A program made the position numbers and the translations under genes. Shown in pieces: positions 20,148-31,819 of a stretch of 64,000 bases of DNA. The notes beneath the pieces were generated by a model that made no database searches, was not told the DNA's origin, and worked only from the letters and a program-made list of their open reading frames with translations. Positions within the stretch are counted from its first letter, which is position 1, and each line of letters opens with the position of its first letter. The DNA is from Knufia peltigerae. Taxonomy: Eukaryota > Ascomycota > Eurotiomycetes > Chaetothyriales > Trichomeriaceae. The stretch is taken from the NCBI GenBank assembly GCA_030247855.1, contig JAPDRN010000003.1, positions 744,001 to 808,000 on the forward strand, in the 5' to 3' direction.

Positions 20148-21216
20148 GATGGCTGTTGATGCCGATGAGACGGAGGGTGTGTCTGGGTTCCAATGCGGTA
20201 GAGGGATGTTGGTGGTCGATGGTTGTTGCTACGAAAGAGGGAATGGGAGAGGCCTGAAGTGACTGAGGTGGAAGGGACAGTCACGGGCAGTCAGTCTTTG
20301 TATCCACCAGGCAGTCCAAGCGGTGAAGGTCGGGCCTTCGGTGGTGATGGAGATGCAATTGTGTTGTGTGTGTGTGAAAGATGGAAAGTCGGGTATGCTG
20401 GGTTAAGTTAGTGGAGGAGGGAGTGGAGGAGGCACTGCGCCTGGAGTGGGAAAGAAGGCAGAGGCACAGTGAATGTCGGATGTGCTTTGCTGGCTCTGGT
20501 GGCTCCCTTGGGCCCGTGTTCTGGTGTATTAGGTATGGCTCCAGCTATGGTTCACCAGGTGTCCAGGGTTCGTGGGCCACTAAGGATGTTTCTACAAGCC
20601 TCACTAAAGTAGCCTCGACCAGCCTGATTTGCCCGCTGCCAGCTGTCACCGTCTACCTCATCCAGAGGCTTTTGCTGCCCAATCCCAGACATGATTTCAT
20701 GCCGTTTCTCATTCTTCCATGCGAGAATGTGCTCACTACCGCGGGCCAATGCAGCGGTCCACTGGTGCTGACCTGCCTTGTCTACAACCGACAAAGAGAA
20801 ACTGGGGGGACGGAAATGACAAATGACTTCACCAGGGACTACGGATACTGATACTTGTTACTAGCGATCAAGGTCAAGGTACTCATATTGATAACGATTT
20901 ACTCGTTCAAAGTTCGGGTTCTCATGCAGCTTTTCGCCGCTGCAAGGCAAAACATAATTTAATATTGGATGTTCGACAAGACTGGCTCTAACCTCAGATC
21001 CGGAATACATCCAAAACAAGATGCATTGCAAGGTCTGTGGTGCGACGCCGATCTAGGCAAAACTGGCCCCTAAGATCATCCTTAGGTTCCAGAAAATGCA
21101 GCTCTAGTTGTCGTGTCGTCAAAAAGAAGCATGGGTATCATCATACATAATAGACCCTCCCACACATGACTGCGCGATGAGAGGGAGGAGGGGTTCGTCT
21201 CGAGTGATCATCCAGT
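20148..21216. other. Intergenic region, STS1 promoter
   Basis: 1.07 kb between the STS1 start and the MTR4 stop. A 156-codon ATG-initiated frame at 20381-20851 (+) has no recognisable motif and is not called. Confidence 0.45.
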
Positions 21217-24200
21217 CTAGAGATACAATGACTGGGCTGCCACGATATCTCTTCTTACCTTGGTCAAAGCCTCCTCAAACTTCTTTTCCAACTCTTCGCT
21301 CCCCATGACTTTCGACGCCTCGGCCATTTGGCGAAGGGCTTCTTCCAATCGGCGGAACACTCGAATCAAGCTGCCTTCGTAGACGTCGGTCATTTTGCTG
21401 TATAAGCGTCAGCAATATCCTGCTTATTTATTGTACCAAACTTACCATATCTCACCAAACGACTTTCCCTTCGCCCAGGCATACATGACCGGCATAAGCT
21501 GCCACTTGAAACTCTGTACGTACTCTTCTTCGTTGACCGCGAGTTTGGATTCGATGGACACTTTGGCAATGACTCTCGCTTGTCTCTGGATCTCTCTGAG
21601 TGGCCTGGCAAGATCCTCTGTCAATGCAGGAGGCTCATTAACCTTCTCCTCAAAGACAAAACAACTCATGATAGCGGCACATAGCTCTGGAGTCATATCG
21701 TTGAAGAAACGATTGAAAAGCAGCTCACTAAGCATCAATTCGTCACCTGTACTGATTTCGCAGGCGACCCGAGCCTTGAGCTGAACGACCTCGTCTTCGT
21801 TGATAAACTGCAACCGACGCAGTACTCGCTTGCGGCATTTCAATTCCTCGAGCTGCATGATGGCGTGGGCATCTTGGATCTGCTTTTTCAAAGCCCGAAT
21901 TTTGTTCTGCAAGGCCACCTTTTCGGCATACTGATTGTACAGTCCTTCCAGTCGTGGAGAATTGTGCAACGGGTTCGCAACCAGTCTTGATTCCATAATC
22001 TCGATCTTGCGAAGAAGCTCCTTGAACGAGTTGTCGGTGATCTTCATATTCTCGATTGGGTCTAGGACAGAGAGCCCATCGGGAAAGCGTCTCTGGACTT
22101 CTTGCAACGCCTTCTGCACCTTTTTCTTCTCATCTGAGATTGTCATGTCGGCTGGGGGAAAGATGCGAATATGAGAGATTTTCTGGACGCATTTCAGCAG
22201 GACAGGGACAACTTCAACTTTGGACTTCTCTCCAGGCTGTGCAGGCCGGATACCAGCCGGAAGAGACTGAAAGGTCTTGGTGGTTGGTGTTGAACCCTCG
22301 CCACATTCAAGAGCGACATCGAGGATCCATTCTTCTTGTGGCGTTACTTTCTCGTTGGACCTTCCGGTGCTTCGGCGTGCGAAGTTGATCACAGCTCCCC
22401 AGCCAAAATCATGCTCACCGTCCTTGATGTACACCAATCGACCTGGTTGCATAAAAGGCAAAGAATAATTAGGATGAATGATGACATTGCGCATGTCCTC
22501 AGCATAGACATCAAGCTGCTTCCTCAAGTCGTAGTACGCTCGTATCGAGCTCTCGTCCTCAATCACCATGGCTGATTTGTCTGCTTCAAGGTGCTGCAGT
22601 TCTCTTTCCAACCCACTCACGCTGGCAGTATTCTGAAATTGATGAAAGCATTTTTCCAGCATGAACTCGGGTGATATGCCCTCCGTTCTCAGCAAATTGA
22701 GGATCATATTGTAGCCGAGATAAAATGCTGAATTCAATTTATCCTGCTCGCCTCGCACGATGTCCTTTGCAACACCGGGGTCCATCTGCTCATTAATCAT
22801 CATGATGACAATCCCACGTTCGTCGAGACCACGACGACCAGCACGCCCGGACATCTGAATGAACTCGGATGGTGTCACCCATCGTTGAGAGTAACCGTCA
22901 AATTTGCGAACACTGGTAAACACCACGGTCTTTGCAGGCATATTCAGTCCAATGGAAAATGTTTCGGTTGCAAACAACACCTTGATCAACCCTTCTTGGA
23001 AGAGAATTTCGATGGTTTCCTTGAGAATTGGGAGCAAACCTGAATGGTGGATGCCGATACCTCGTCTCAAGAGTGGGAGTAGATGCTGGATTTGAGGCAG
23101 ATTCTTGTCGTCCGGAGATAGCATTTCCAAGGCACTTTCGAAGACCTTAGATACCATGGCCTTTTCAGAATCCTCATTGAAGGACATTGTGCTCATTTGA
23201 ATGGCATATGCCTCGCAATCTCGTTTACTGAAGCTGAAGACGATGACAGGATTGTAGTTCTTCGTCATAATCATACGGACAATCTTGTAAATATCGGAGG
23301 GACCCTTAGTGCCTCCTTTATTCAAGCGCTTGTCTTTGCCTTTTCCTTTCCGACGCGCCATAGCATTAGAAGGGTCGTCTCCTTGTTTATCGGCAATCGA
23401 ACTCATGGCCTTCTGGAAGTTGTCCTCCCGAAATACACCCTTTTCATCCACAATCAGATGAATTCCATCCGCACCGGCTGGGAAGAAGTAATGTTGTAAT
23501 GGAGTCGGTCTGAAGTCAGTGTAGACCACATGACAAGGCTGGTTGTGAATCTTGGTGATCCATTCAGCGAATTGCATAGCATTGGGAATCGTCGCAGACA
23601 GAAACACATAGCGAACCTTGTCAGGTAGCAGAATGATAGTTTCTTCCCATACTACACCTCTGGTTTTATCTCGCAGATAGTGAATCTCATCAAAGACGAC
23701 CCATCCGACCTCACGCATGATCTCCGAGCCTCTGTAAAGCATGGATCGCAAAATCTCAGTAGTCATGACCAGAACAGTGGCTGTTGGGTTAATGGTGACA
23801 TCTCCGGTCATCAAACCAACATCACCAAAATCGGCTTGGAATTCTCTATACTTTTGATTGCTCAGGGCTTTGATGGGGCTGGTGTAGATGACTCGCTGGT
23901 TGTTTTTCAGACACTGTGCAATTGCATATTCCGCGACCACTGTTTTGCCTGCGCTAGTATGTGCTGAGACCAGTACACTTTCGTTGCGTTCAATGGAAGC
24001 GATAGCAACTTGTTGGAAGGGATCAAGTTGGAATTTCCATGTTCGAGCAGGTTCGGCGGGCGGCTTATGTTGGTTGATAGGAACGTAGTCATAATCTGGC
24101 GGTAGCGCGACTTGATGTCGAACCTGATGGTGTAAAAGGATCTTGTCTGCATCTTTCGAGGCTTGGAGGCCGGCGATGGCGTCAACCTCTCTGGACTGCT

Positions 24201-24486
24201 CGGTCTCAAAAGTATCAGTGACGACAGGCTCGGGCTCGTCATCTGTTCGCATACGCTTGTTATCGGGTTCACCGTCCTCTACGGCCTCGGCATCATTCAT
24301 GTCAGGAGCAGGCGATGTCTCACTCTTAGAGGCGGCATTGGCCATTTCAACGTCGGCCGCATCTTTGAGTTCGCCGTCAGCTTGTCGCTTTCGTCGTCTT
24401 TCTTTCCTGGACTGTGTGTTCGCTGGGCTACCTGTCGGCTGTGCAGCGGACGGATTGTCATCAAATACATCGAACAGCTCCTCCAT
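21217..24486 (-). CDS. MTR4: Exosome-cofactor RNA helicase MTR4/DOB1
   Basis: Ski2-like DExH RNA helicase that feeds RNAs to the nuclear exosome, alone or within TRAMP. Exons 24486-21446 and 21397-21217 (48-nt intron) give 1073 aa, the same length as I recall for yeast Mtr4. Start MEELFDVFDDNPSA is chosen; the longer open frame upstream is promoter shared with COX8. Motifs: Walker A SAHTSAGKTVVAEY (about residue 174), DEIH in VVFDEIHYLRD (about 264), SAT in VFLSATIPNA, and QMSGRAGRRG (motif VI). The arch insertion and the C-terminal helical domain are present. The short last exon supplies CKMTDVYEGSLIRVFRRLEE to the end AAQSLYL, typical of the family C-terminus. Confidence 0.97.
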
Positions 24487-24794
24487 ACTGGTAGAAGTTC
24501 CCAAGACGCCTTTAGAATCGTGGGAAGGAGGATTGAGAAAAAAATGTCGGCTGAGGGCAGCGCAGTGAGAGAAAGACTTTTGGCAGCGGAGGAAATTCCA
24601 GGTATGAAAACTAATGGGGAAGTTATGCCGATCTGCGCCAAGGCTTCGAGCTGCTGCTACTTCAATGAACGGAGTGGACTGACACCACTCTTCACGATCT
24701 TTAAGCTGCTCAACAAGACCGAAGCTGTGCGCGTACTCTATTTCAAAGGTCAGTTCGCACAATCTAGCTTCGGACCTACTTGCTGATCCCACAG

Positions 24795-25130
24795 ATGAAC
24801 GCTCAATCCCTCCTCCGCGCCAGAATGGCTTCTCAGACCGTCGCCCGCCGCGGCTTCTCGACCACCCGACCTCGATTCGACAGTCCTTTCCACTACCCAG
24901 AGGGCCCTAGAAGTGGTTTACCGTTCAACCCTAAGACAAAATTCTTCTGGCTGAGGTACTGGACATTCATGAGTACGTTCTACCACCAAATGCACGTAGA
25001 CTTTGGACTAAGAATTGCGCAGCTGTCGGATTTGGCGTTCCCTTTGGCATGGCCGGTATGTATATTGTTCCGGCATCACATCTACGACGTACTGATGAGA
25101 TGGATAGTCTGGCACACGTACAAAGTCTAA
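24795..25130 (+). CDS. COX8: Cytochrome c oxidase subunit VIII (COX7C family)
   Basis: Three exons, 24795-24972, 25023-25055 and 25108-25130, encode 77 aa; introns of 50 and 52 nt have GTACGT and GTATGT donors. The N-terminus is a mitochondrial presequence (Arg-rich, RGFSTTRPRF). The mature part has PFNPKTKFFWLRYWTF, then a short transmembrane segment VGFGVPFGMAV built across both introns, then WHTYKV. It is a small nuclear-encoded subunit of respiratory complex IV in the inner membrane. Only the spliced version gives the membrane helix; the unspliced frame reads a different C-terminus. It is divergent from MTR4, with 308 bp between the starts. Confidence 0.93.
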   Translation: MNAQSLLRARMASQTVARRGFSTTRPRFDSPFHYPEGPRSGLPFNPKTKFFWLRYWTFMSTFYHQMHVDFGLRIAQLSDLAFPLAWPVCILFRHHIYDVLMRWIVWHTYKV

Positions 25131-25667
25131 AATGTGTCTCGGAATGCTTTGGACGGGATCAGATTGCGTCGAACATGAGTGAGGGACTGGCATCCCGGCA
25201 CTCGGATTTGTACAGAGCCTCAAGAAATACAATCAAATTCAGTCACACCATCTCCGCGGCCTCCTTCTTTCATCCCGTGGTCTTCCTCGCGTTCGAGAAG
25301 CTCCTCTGAGCTTGAAATCGACTGGTCTCGTCCGTGTCGATCGCTGATGCTGATTTTGGATTGCATTGAACTTTGCTGAGATGCTTCATCATGAACAGAA
25401 TGAATAACTCCGCAATGTTTCTGTCCCTGGACTGTCGAAGTAGTGTTTACAAGCCTCTCAAACATAAATACTCTTGTCGATTTACTCGCATCTATGAAGA
25501 ATCAGCATCCGACCTTCAACCAATCAAATTGTGGGTATTCGTCCCGTAAATTTAATTCTCCGATTATATTTTATTTTTGACTTGACACATGCTATGGATA
25601 TTTCGTTGTATTCCGATAGACACACCAGAAGTTGAACACACGAACCCCAGCAGGGCATATCACCGTA
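25131..25667. other. Intergenic region, COX8 3' side and ELP1 promoter
   Basis: 537 bp, AT-rich toward ELP1. No gene or repeat supported. Confidence 0.5.
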
Positions 25668-28600
25668 ATGAGAAATTTAAAGACAATCTCATATTCGCAA
25701 ACGGAACTTGAAGTTGACCTGCCTCTGGCCGCCACAGCATGGGATGTCTCCAACAATACTATCATCTGTGCCTTTGGCCCGACACCCACAAACCCAGTTA
25801 TTGAACTGAAGCGAAGAATATCAACGGGTGCAGAGGGAGCACAATTTGTCAACATAACATCCTGGGACGCCCCATGTCCGTTGCCGGATCTTGAATGCGA
25901 CCAAATCTTACTTCTTCAGCACTTTTCTGATTCCGGCACGTCTTGCATTGTACTAGCAGGTGGAGATGTCGTGGTGGTTCGTGAGGACCCTTTGCCAGAC
26001 CAGGAGAAGATTGAAATTGTCGGCACTGTCGATGTCGGAATATGTGCTGCTGCATGGGCTCCGGACGAGGAGCTTCTCGCTATCGTTACTCGATCAGACA
26101 CGCTTGTTCTGATGAGCAGAAATTTCGAGCCACTAAATGAGACGACCTTTTCCGCAGACGATCTGAAAGTCTCTAAGCAAGTCTCGGTAGGCTGGGGCCA
26201 AAGAGAAACTCAGTTTCAGGGCAGACGGGGGAAGGCTTTGCGAGATCCCACGGTCCCTGAAACCATTGACCAGGGAAAGTCCAGTCCTTACGAGGAAGGC
26301 AAAGTGACGATCAGCTGGCGAGGAGATGGGCAATACGTTGCTATCAATAGCATGATCCCCGGCCATCGACGTGTAATCAGGGTTTACACTCGCGAAGCTG
26401 CGCTCGACAGTGCGAGCGAGGCAGTAGACGGACTTGAGTCTGCACTCAGCTGGAGACCGTCTGGAAACCTCATTGCAGGCATCAAGCGCTCGCCAAACAA
26501 GACAGAGGTTGTATTCTTCGAAAGAAACGGTCTGCGACACGGCCAATTTGACCTTAGATTGAGACAAGAAGAGTTGGAGAGCTGGGCTAGCCGCATTTTC
26601 CTGTCTTGGAATACTGATTCAACAGTGCTGGCCATCTCCTTCAAGGACCGTGTACAGTTCTGGACCGTGGGAAACTATCACTACTATCTCAAACAAGAGT
26701 TCTTGTTTCCCGCGGCTCTTGATCCCGCCTCTCTCAGATGGCACCAAGAAACACCATTAAGGGCCATCCTCGGTACATTCGAGAGCTTGTTGGATATTGC
26801 ATTCCTTCCAACGGTGGCTCGTGGAAGCACGGTGCCCCCATATGACCGTGGAGTCGTGGCAGTAATCGATGGGAGATTGCTAAAACTCACACCGCTGAAG
26901 CAAGCTGGGGTGCCTCCTCCTATGTCGTTCTGCGACGTCGCTTTCGACTACAACATTGTCGACTGTGCTGTCAGTCAAGACGGCCGGAAGATTGCTGTCT
27001 TAACCACACACACTCTCGAACTTTGTCAATGGTCAACTCGGAAAGCATCCACAGGCGATTTCAGGTTTACAACATCTGTGCAACGTCATTCCCTACCACT
27101 ACCAAATTCTGTTCGATACACACAGGTGGCAGAAAAGGGGGACCAAGTGTGCATCCTTGCCCCAGCTCAGAGCCACGAACCAGCGACATGTCTGAAACTA
27201 GCCTGGTCTAAGACATCTACATCGAAGGATTTTGAAGTGATATCTATACCTCAAGGAACTGACAATCTCTTGGTTGACGTCCAGTACGACTCAATCGCGT
27301 GTGCAAGCTCGAAGCTTGACAGGACATTCTTGCTCCCATATCAATCGGAGACTGACTCAAACCAACTGCTTGGCTCTCAGCCCAACTCTTGTTTGTTCGC
27401 CTTGCGCGATGTTGCCGATGCAGAAGTTAATGGGTTCGCCAACGGACACACAGCCCAGTACCGCAAAGCATCCTTGACCTCAAAGGGCAATCTTTACATC
27501 GACGATATCTCCCTAGTACGAGAATGTACATCTTACGTCCTCACGGACGCCCATCTGATCTTCACAACATCTCAACATCTTCTGAAGTTTGTCCACTTAA
27601 CAGCTCCTTCGAACATGCAAGTTCCAGGCGACACCCCGGAGGTTGATGAGCGATGCCGCAGCGTTGAGCGAGGAGCAAAAATAGTCACAGTGATCCCCTC
27701 CATGTATGCTGTGATCCTACAAATGCCCCGAGGCAACACAGAGACGGTATATCCTCGCCTGCTCGTCCTTTCAGGCATACGTCACCACCTCAAACAACAA
27801 GACTATCTGTCGGCCTTCCTGGCCTGCCAGACACACCAAGTCGATATGAACATTCTGCACGATTACGATCCTGAGACGTTCCTAGCCAGCATTCCCAAAT
27901 ACATCGAGCAATTGAAGAAGCCGAGTCGCATTGACGAATTCCTCTCAAAACTAAAGGACGAAGATGTGACCCAAACTCTCTACCGAGACACTCTCAACGT
28001 TGAACAAGCACTACCTGTACCACCGCAGCCGGGGACAAAGGTCAACAAGATCGCCGATGCCTTCTTGTCGGCCCTATCTCCTCACGCGTCGACATCCTTC
28101 CAGAACGTGATAACAGCACACGTCTGTAAACGGCCACCAGATCTCAACTCAGCCCTGACCATGATATCTACCATATTGTCTTCCTCCAGAGAGGAAGCCG
28201 AAACCGCCATCTCCCACCTCGTCTTCCTGACGGATTCGAACCGACTCTTCGACGCCGCCCTCGCGCTTTACGACCTCGAGTTGACCCTCCTCGTCGCACA
28301 AAGCGCCCAGCGCGATCCCAAAGAATACATGCCCTTCCTGCAATCTCTCCACGCCCTACCCACTCTTCGACGGCAATACACCATCGACAACCACCTGCAC
28401 AAGTACGCCCGGGCCCTGTCCTCCCTGCACGCGCTCAAAGCACACGACGACGTCGAGGCCTACGCGGTCAAACACGAGCTGTACACGACGGCGCTCGACC
28501 TGTACAAGTACGACAAGGCACACCTCGAACACATCATGAGGCTCTACGCGCAGCACCTCGCGGCACAGTCCCAGCACAGCCACGCGGCCACGCTCTTTGA

Positions 28601-29636
28601 ATCCCTGGGCGACTACGACGCCGCCTACCCCCTGTACGCCCTCGCCCACAAGTGGCGCGAGTCGCTGACGTGCGCGACGCTGGTCCCCCTGGACCCGGAG
28701 CGCCTCTTCTCCCTCGCCACGGCCCTCGCGGCCACGTGCACCGACGAGACGCGCGACTTCCGCGCCGCCGCCACCATCCACGGCGAGTACCTCAACGACA
28801 CGCTCAGCGCGGCCCGCCTGTTCTGCCGGGGTTCGTACTTTGCCGACGCCAGCCGCGTCCTGGCCCTCCGCGGCCTCCGGTCTGAGATCCCGGGGGTCCT
28901 CGACGCCGCGCTGGCGGACAAGGTGGGCGAGATCCTCGAACTCATCGCCGACTGCAAGGCCCAGCTGGCCGCGCAGGTGCCCCGGATCGCCGAGCTGCGC
29001 AAGAAAAAGGAGGAGGACCCCCTCGCCTATTACGGCGGCGACCCTTCGTCCTCCTTGGCTGCCTCCAACAATAACGCCGTGGACATCCCGGACAACGTCT
29101 CCCTCGCCGCCACCGACGCCACCACGGCGGGAGGCCAGAGCCTTTTCACGCGCTACGGGAGCAACGCGAGCAAGTTCGGCGGCACCGTCGCGAGCAACGT
29201 GTCGCGCAAGACCAGCAAGACCAAGCGACGCGAGGAGCGGAAGCGGGCCCGCGGCAAAAAGGGCAGCGTGTACGAAGAAGAATACCTCCTCGCCAGCGTG
29301 GCGAGACTGGTCGAGCGGGTCAACGGCGTGCACGACGAGGTGCAGCGCTTGCTCAGCGGCCTGTCGAGGCGCGGCATGCGCGAGCAGGCGGCAAAGGTCG
29401 ACGAGGTGCTCAGGGAAATGGTCGACTTGTGCGTCAAGGCCAAGGGAGAGGTGTGGCAGGTTGAAGCCGTGCAGCCCGAAGATACCCAGGCTGCCACCAC
29501 CAATACCTACGACATCAACGGTGAGGGAAGACCTCCTGGTGCCGATGGGGTGTTTTGGGAGAGTCAACAAGGCCTGCAAATGAAAGAGCCGCCCGAAGTC
29601 AAGAAGTGGACGCCGAACGAGCTTGTGCCGGCGTGA
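25668..29636 (+). CDS. ELP1: Elongator complex scaffold subunit ELP1/IKI3
   Basis: Intron-free 1322-aa protein from ATG 25668 (MRNLKTISYSQTELEVDL); the 12 codons upstream lack an ATG. Elongator modifies wobble uridines of tRNAs (cm5U family) in the cytoplasm, and Elp1 is its dimerising scaffold. The first about 700 residues are WD40 propeller-like strands. The last 600 are helical TPR-like repeats. Near the C-terminus is the basic tRNA-binding patch (SKTKRREERKRARGKKGS) followed by VYEEEYLL, a hallmark of the family. Codon usage becomes markedly GC-rich in the last 1.5 kb. It converges on NDC1 with only 91 bp between the stops. Confidence 0.96.
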   Translation: MRNLKTISYSQTELEVDLPLAATAWDVSNNTIICAFGPTPTNPVIELKRRISTGAEGAQFVNITSWDAPCPLPDLECDQILLLQHFSDSGTSCIVLAGGDVVVVREDPLPDQEKIEIVGTVDVGICAAAWAPDEELLAIVTRSDTLVLMSRNFEPLNETTFSADDLKVSKQVSVGWGQRETQFQGRRGKALRDPTVPETIDQGKSSPYEEGKVTISWRGDGQYVAINSMIPGHRRVIRVYTREAALDSASEAVDGLESALSWRPSGNLIAGIKRSPNKTEVVFFERNGLRHGQFDLRLRQEELESWASRIFLSWNTDSTVLAISFKDRVQFWTVGNYHYYLKQEFLFPAALDPASLRWHQETPLRAILGTFESLLDIAFLPTVARGSTVPPYDRGVVAVIDGRLLKLTPLKQAGVPPPMSFCDVAFDYNIVDCAVSQDGRKIAVLTTHTLELCQWSTRKASTGDFRFTTSVQRHSLPLPNSVRYTQVAEKGDQVCILAPAQSHEPATCLKLAWSKTSTSKDFEVISIPQGTDNLLVDVQYDSIACASSKLDRTFLLPYQSETDSNQLLGSQPNSCLFALRDVADAEVNGFANGHTAQYRKASLTSKGNLYIDDISLVRECTSYVLTDAHLIFTTSQHLLKFVHLTAPSNMQVPGDTPEVDERCRSVERGAKIVTVIPSMYAVILQMPRGNTETVYPRLLVLSGIRHHLKQQDYLSAFLACQTHQVDMNILHDYDPETFLASIPKYIEQLKKPSRIDEFLSKLKDEDVTQTLYRDTLNVEQALPVPPQPGTKVNKIADAFLSALSPHASTSFQNVITAHVCKRPPDLNSALTMISTILSSSREEAETAISHLVFLTDSNRLFDAALALYDLELTLLVAQSAQRDPKEYMPFLQSLHALPTLRRQYTIDNHLHKYARALSSLHALKAHDDVEAYAVKHELYTTALDLYKYDKAHLEHIMRLYAQHLAAQSQHSHAATLFESLGDYDAAYPLYALAHKWRESLTCATLVPLDPERLFSLATALAATCTDETRDFRAAATIHGEYLNDTLSAARLFCRGSYFADASRVLALRGLRSEIPGVLDAALADKVGEILELIADCKAQLAAQVPRIAELRKKKEEDPLAYYGGDPSSSLAASNNNAVDIPDNVSLAATDATTAGGQSLFTRYGSNASKFGGTVASNVSRKTSKTKRREERKRARGKKGSVYEEEYLLASVARLVERVNGVHDEVQRLLSGLSRRGMREQAAKVDEVLREMVDLCVKAKGEVWQVEAVQPEDTQAATTNTYDINGEGRPPGADGVFWESQQGLQMKEPPEVKKWTPNELVPA

Positions 29637-29727
29637 ATATGCACAAAACACATAAAAGCACAGAGGTTCTTGGAGGATGGAATGACGACAAGGATATACA
29701 TCAATTAGGTCAGACCTGAAAATTATT

Positions 29728-31819
29728 CTATCTGACTTGTTCCATCTCTCGTCGAGGCTGCTGCCTTCCATTCATCCCATTTGATGTCTTTCTCTGGATT
29801 CCCGAGGATCGCTGGGAAGATTCCACTCTTCGAGACTCTTGCCTTGATTGTACTCTTTGTGGTTCTTTTGAGAAGAGTTGTCGACGCGTTGGTGGTTCTT
29901 CGACAGATTTGGGAGGCTGGGGCTCTGGCTTTGGAGGTTCAATTGCCTTCTTCGCCTGATTGAGATCGGTAATCCCCAAACCGACATCAAGTAAATAGAG
30001 TTGGAAAGCTGAAAGTAATTCTTTCAGTCCAGCTCTCAGTCTCTCAATAATGATTTGAACTTCTCCGATTCCTCTGCTTCCACCAGGGTTGTTCTTGGCG
30101 ACAAAGTCCTCGATTATGGTTAAGGTTTTCGTGAATTGTCTTACAGTCTCTGGGACGGTGGGTGTTGCTTTACCATAAGTGTCCTCTGTGAGACTTGCAA
30201 TGAGCATTTTGGTAAGTGAATCGACAACATCCACAATTACGGCAGCATCACTGTTCGGCGATCCTAGTACTGTGGCGTTGATTCTCGCTGTTTCCGTGGA
30301 GGTGAAAAACCATCCAACCGGGCTCTTCTGCAACGAATCCATCCATTGCTGGATCAGACTCTGTGATTGCGCCTGGGGAGAACCAGGAGGCCTGGCATAC
30401 TCGAGCAACTTCGTCTCCATAGCCTTGGTCGTATTTTCGATCGGTGGTCGCCACGGCTGACTACTACTTCCAATCCTTCGTAGGGAACCTCCAACCAGTG
30501 ATTCGCCCATAGATGGCTTTGGACTCGCCTTGAATATGGATTGTGTCTGTACCTCTGGCACAATATGCGGCAGGCTCTCTACGACATTCGATCCCTGAGG
30601 TTGCGACGCCTTTGGGGGTGGGCCTAGTATACGACTGTCAATCTCGCGTAGAATGTTCAGTCCAGCCTCTGACATTTGAGCCCATATTGGGCCAGTCGGT
30701 CGCTCAATATCTTCAAAAATGGTCTTTCTGCGATCTTTGTGGTTTTGGGCAATGATCGACAATTCCCAAAAAGCGAATGTCCTCACTACATCTCTCTTCG
30801 CTCGCAGTCCGGTGAGCAACGTCCCATTCGGATCTTTGCTTGTAGTTGATAAAGGAAATCCAGCCTTGGTTGGTTCCCTTCCAAGGTAAGTCAGGAACAG
30901 CATTGTTGTCATTTCCCATGTTGCGGCTAGCAAGAAACCTGCAATGAGACACCTGATCAAATGTACAGGGCCGAGGGGCGGCAGTCCGACGGGTCGAGCA
31001 TTTGCCCTTGACAAGTTGTTGAACAGCTTTGCAATCGCCAGATGCACCTGCCAGAGTGGCCCTCGGAAGAACAAAGTGTTGAGAAATGGTGCCAAAACCA
31101 TGACTGAGGTGGGAATAATGAAAATCCTCAGAACTGCCGAATATGTCTTCTGTTGGAATTGAGCTAGAATTGGCTTTTGTGGATGTGTGGTTTGTCCTTT
31201 TCCCTCTGTGTTTGGCGATACTGGCAGGGCTGAGATCGCAATCACAAGTGATGAATTGCCAAGGTAGAGATGTACCACAGCATAGGCGCAGCCCAGCAAA
31301 AGCGTGTATAAGCGTAGAAATATGGGTTTCTCATTGAGCATATCTGGGGCATTGTGGCCTCCCGGAATTGTCCAAGCAAGATCTGGTGCAGACCAAGTGT
31401 ACACAGAGGTGAAGACGAATGCGGACAAGAGGTACCAGAAAAGAGTCCAAAAGGTTGTCGTACTCAGAGCCATCTTCCTGAACATGCCAAAAGGGGAGGT
31501 AGTTGTCTGGCGGCCGATTTTCAGTCCGGCGATCTGGGGGAAAAAGATGCAGAGGCTGCATAGTGAGAAGAGCAAAGCTTTGATTCCTGCAGGCCCAAGG
31601 GGAAACCATGACCAGAAGATATCTTGATGAATTAGCAAGTCATGCTGCAGAATCCGGAGAGGGTGTACCTTTCTTTGAGCCCAACCAGAAGGCATTATTG
31701 AGAGCGATCAGCAGAGATATCAAGACCGCATGTATAAATCTCGTGTGTAAGGCCGAGTTCAAAAAGCGTCGGTACGGTCGCGGGCGGGGAGGCGCCAGGG
31801 TCGCAGCTGGACTCGACAT
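29728..31819 (-). CDS. NDC1: Nuclear pore/spindle-pole membrane protein NDC1
   Basis: Exons 31819-31669 and 31622-29728 (46-nt intron, GTACAC donor, AAG acceptor) encode 681 aa. Start MSSPAATLAPPRPRPYRRFL precedes the first membrane helix (HAVLISLLIALNNAFWLG). The exon junction reads SKKD|IFWSWFPLGPAG. About six hydrophobic helices fill the N-terminal 300 residues (IKALLFSLCSLCIFF, TLFWYLLSAFVFTSV, and others). The motif LFFRGPLWQVH and the soluble C-terminal half fit Ndc1, which anchors nuclear pore complexes and fungal spindle pole bodies in the nuclear envelope. The extreme C-terminus is Gln/Arg/Ser-rich and probably disordered. Confidence 0.9.

Noticed and set aside
20381..20851. 156-codon ATG-initiated plus-strand frame upstream of STS1
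   Set aside because: Composition and predicted protein look non-coding; there is no domain, and the position is best explained as STS1 promoter.
24487..24792. Upstream extension of the MTR4 frame
   Set aside because: It runs through the divergent promoter to within 3 bases of the COX8 start; the MTR4-like N-terminus begins at 24486.
28356..29771. 471-codon minus-strand frame opposite ELP1
   Set aside because: A shadow of the GC-rich 3' half of ELP1; no domain, and it would overlap two convergent genes.
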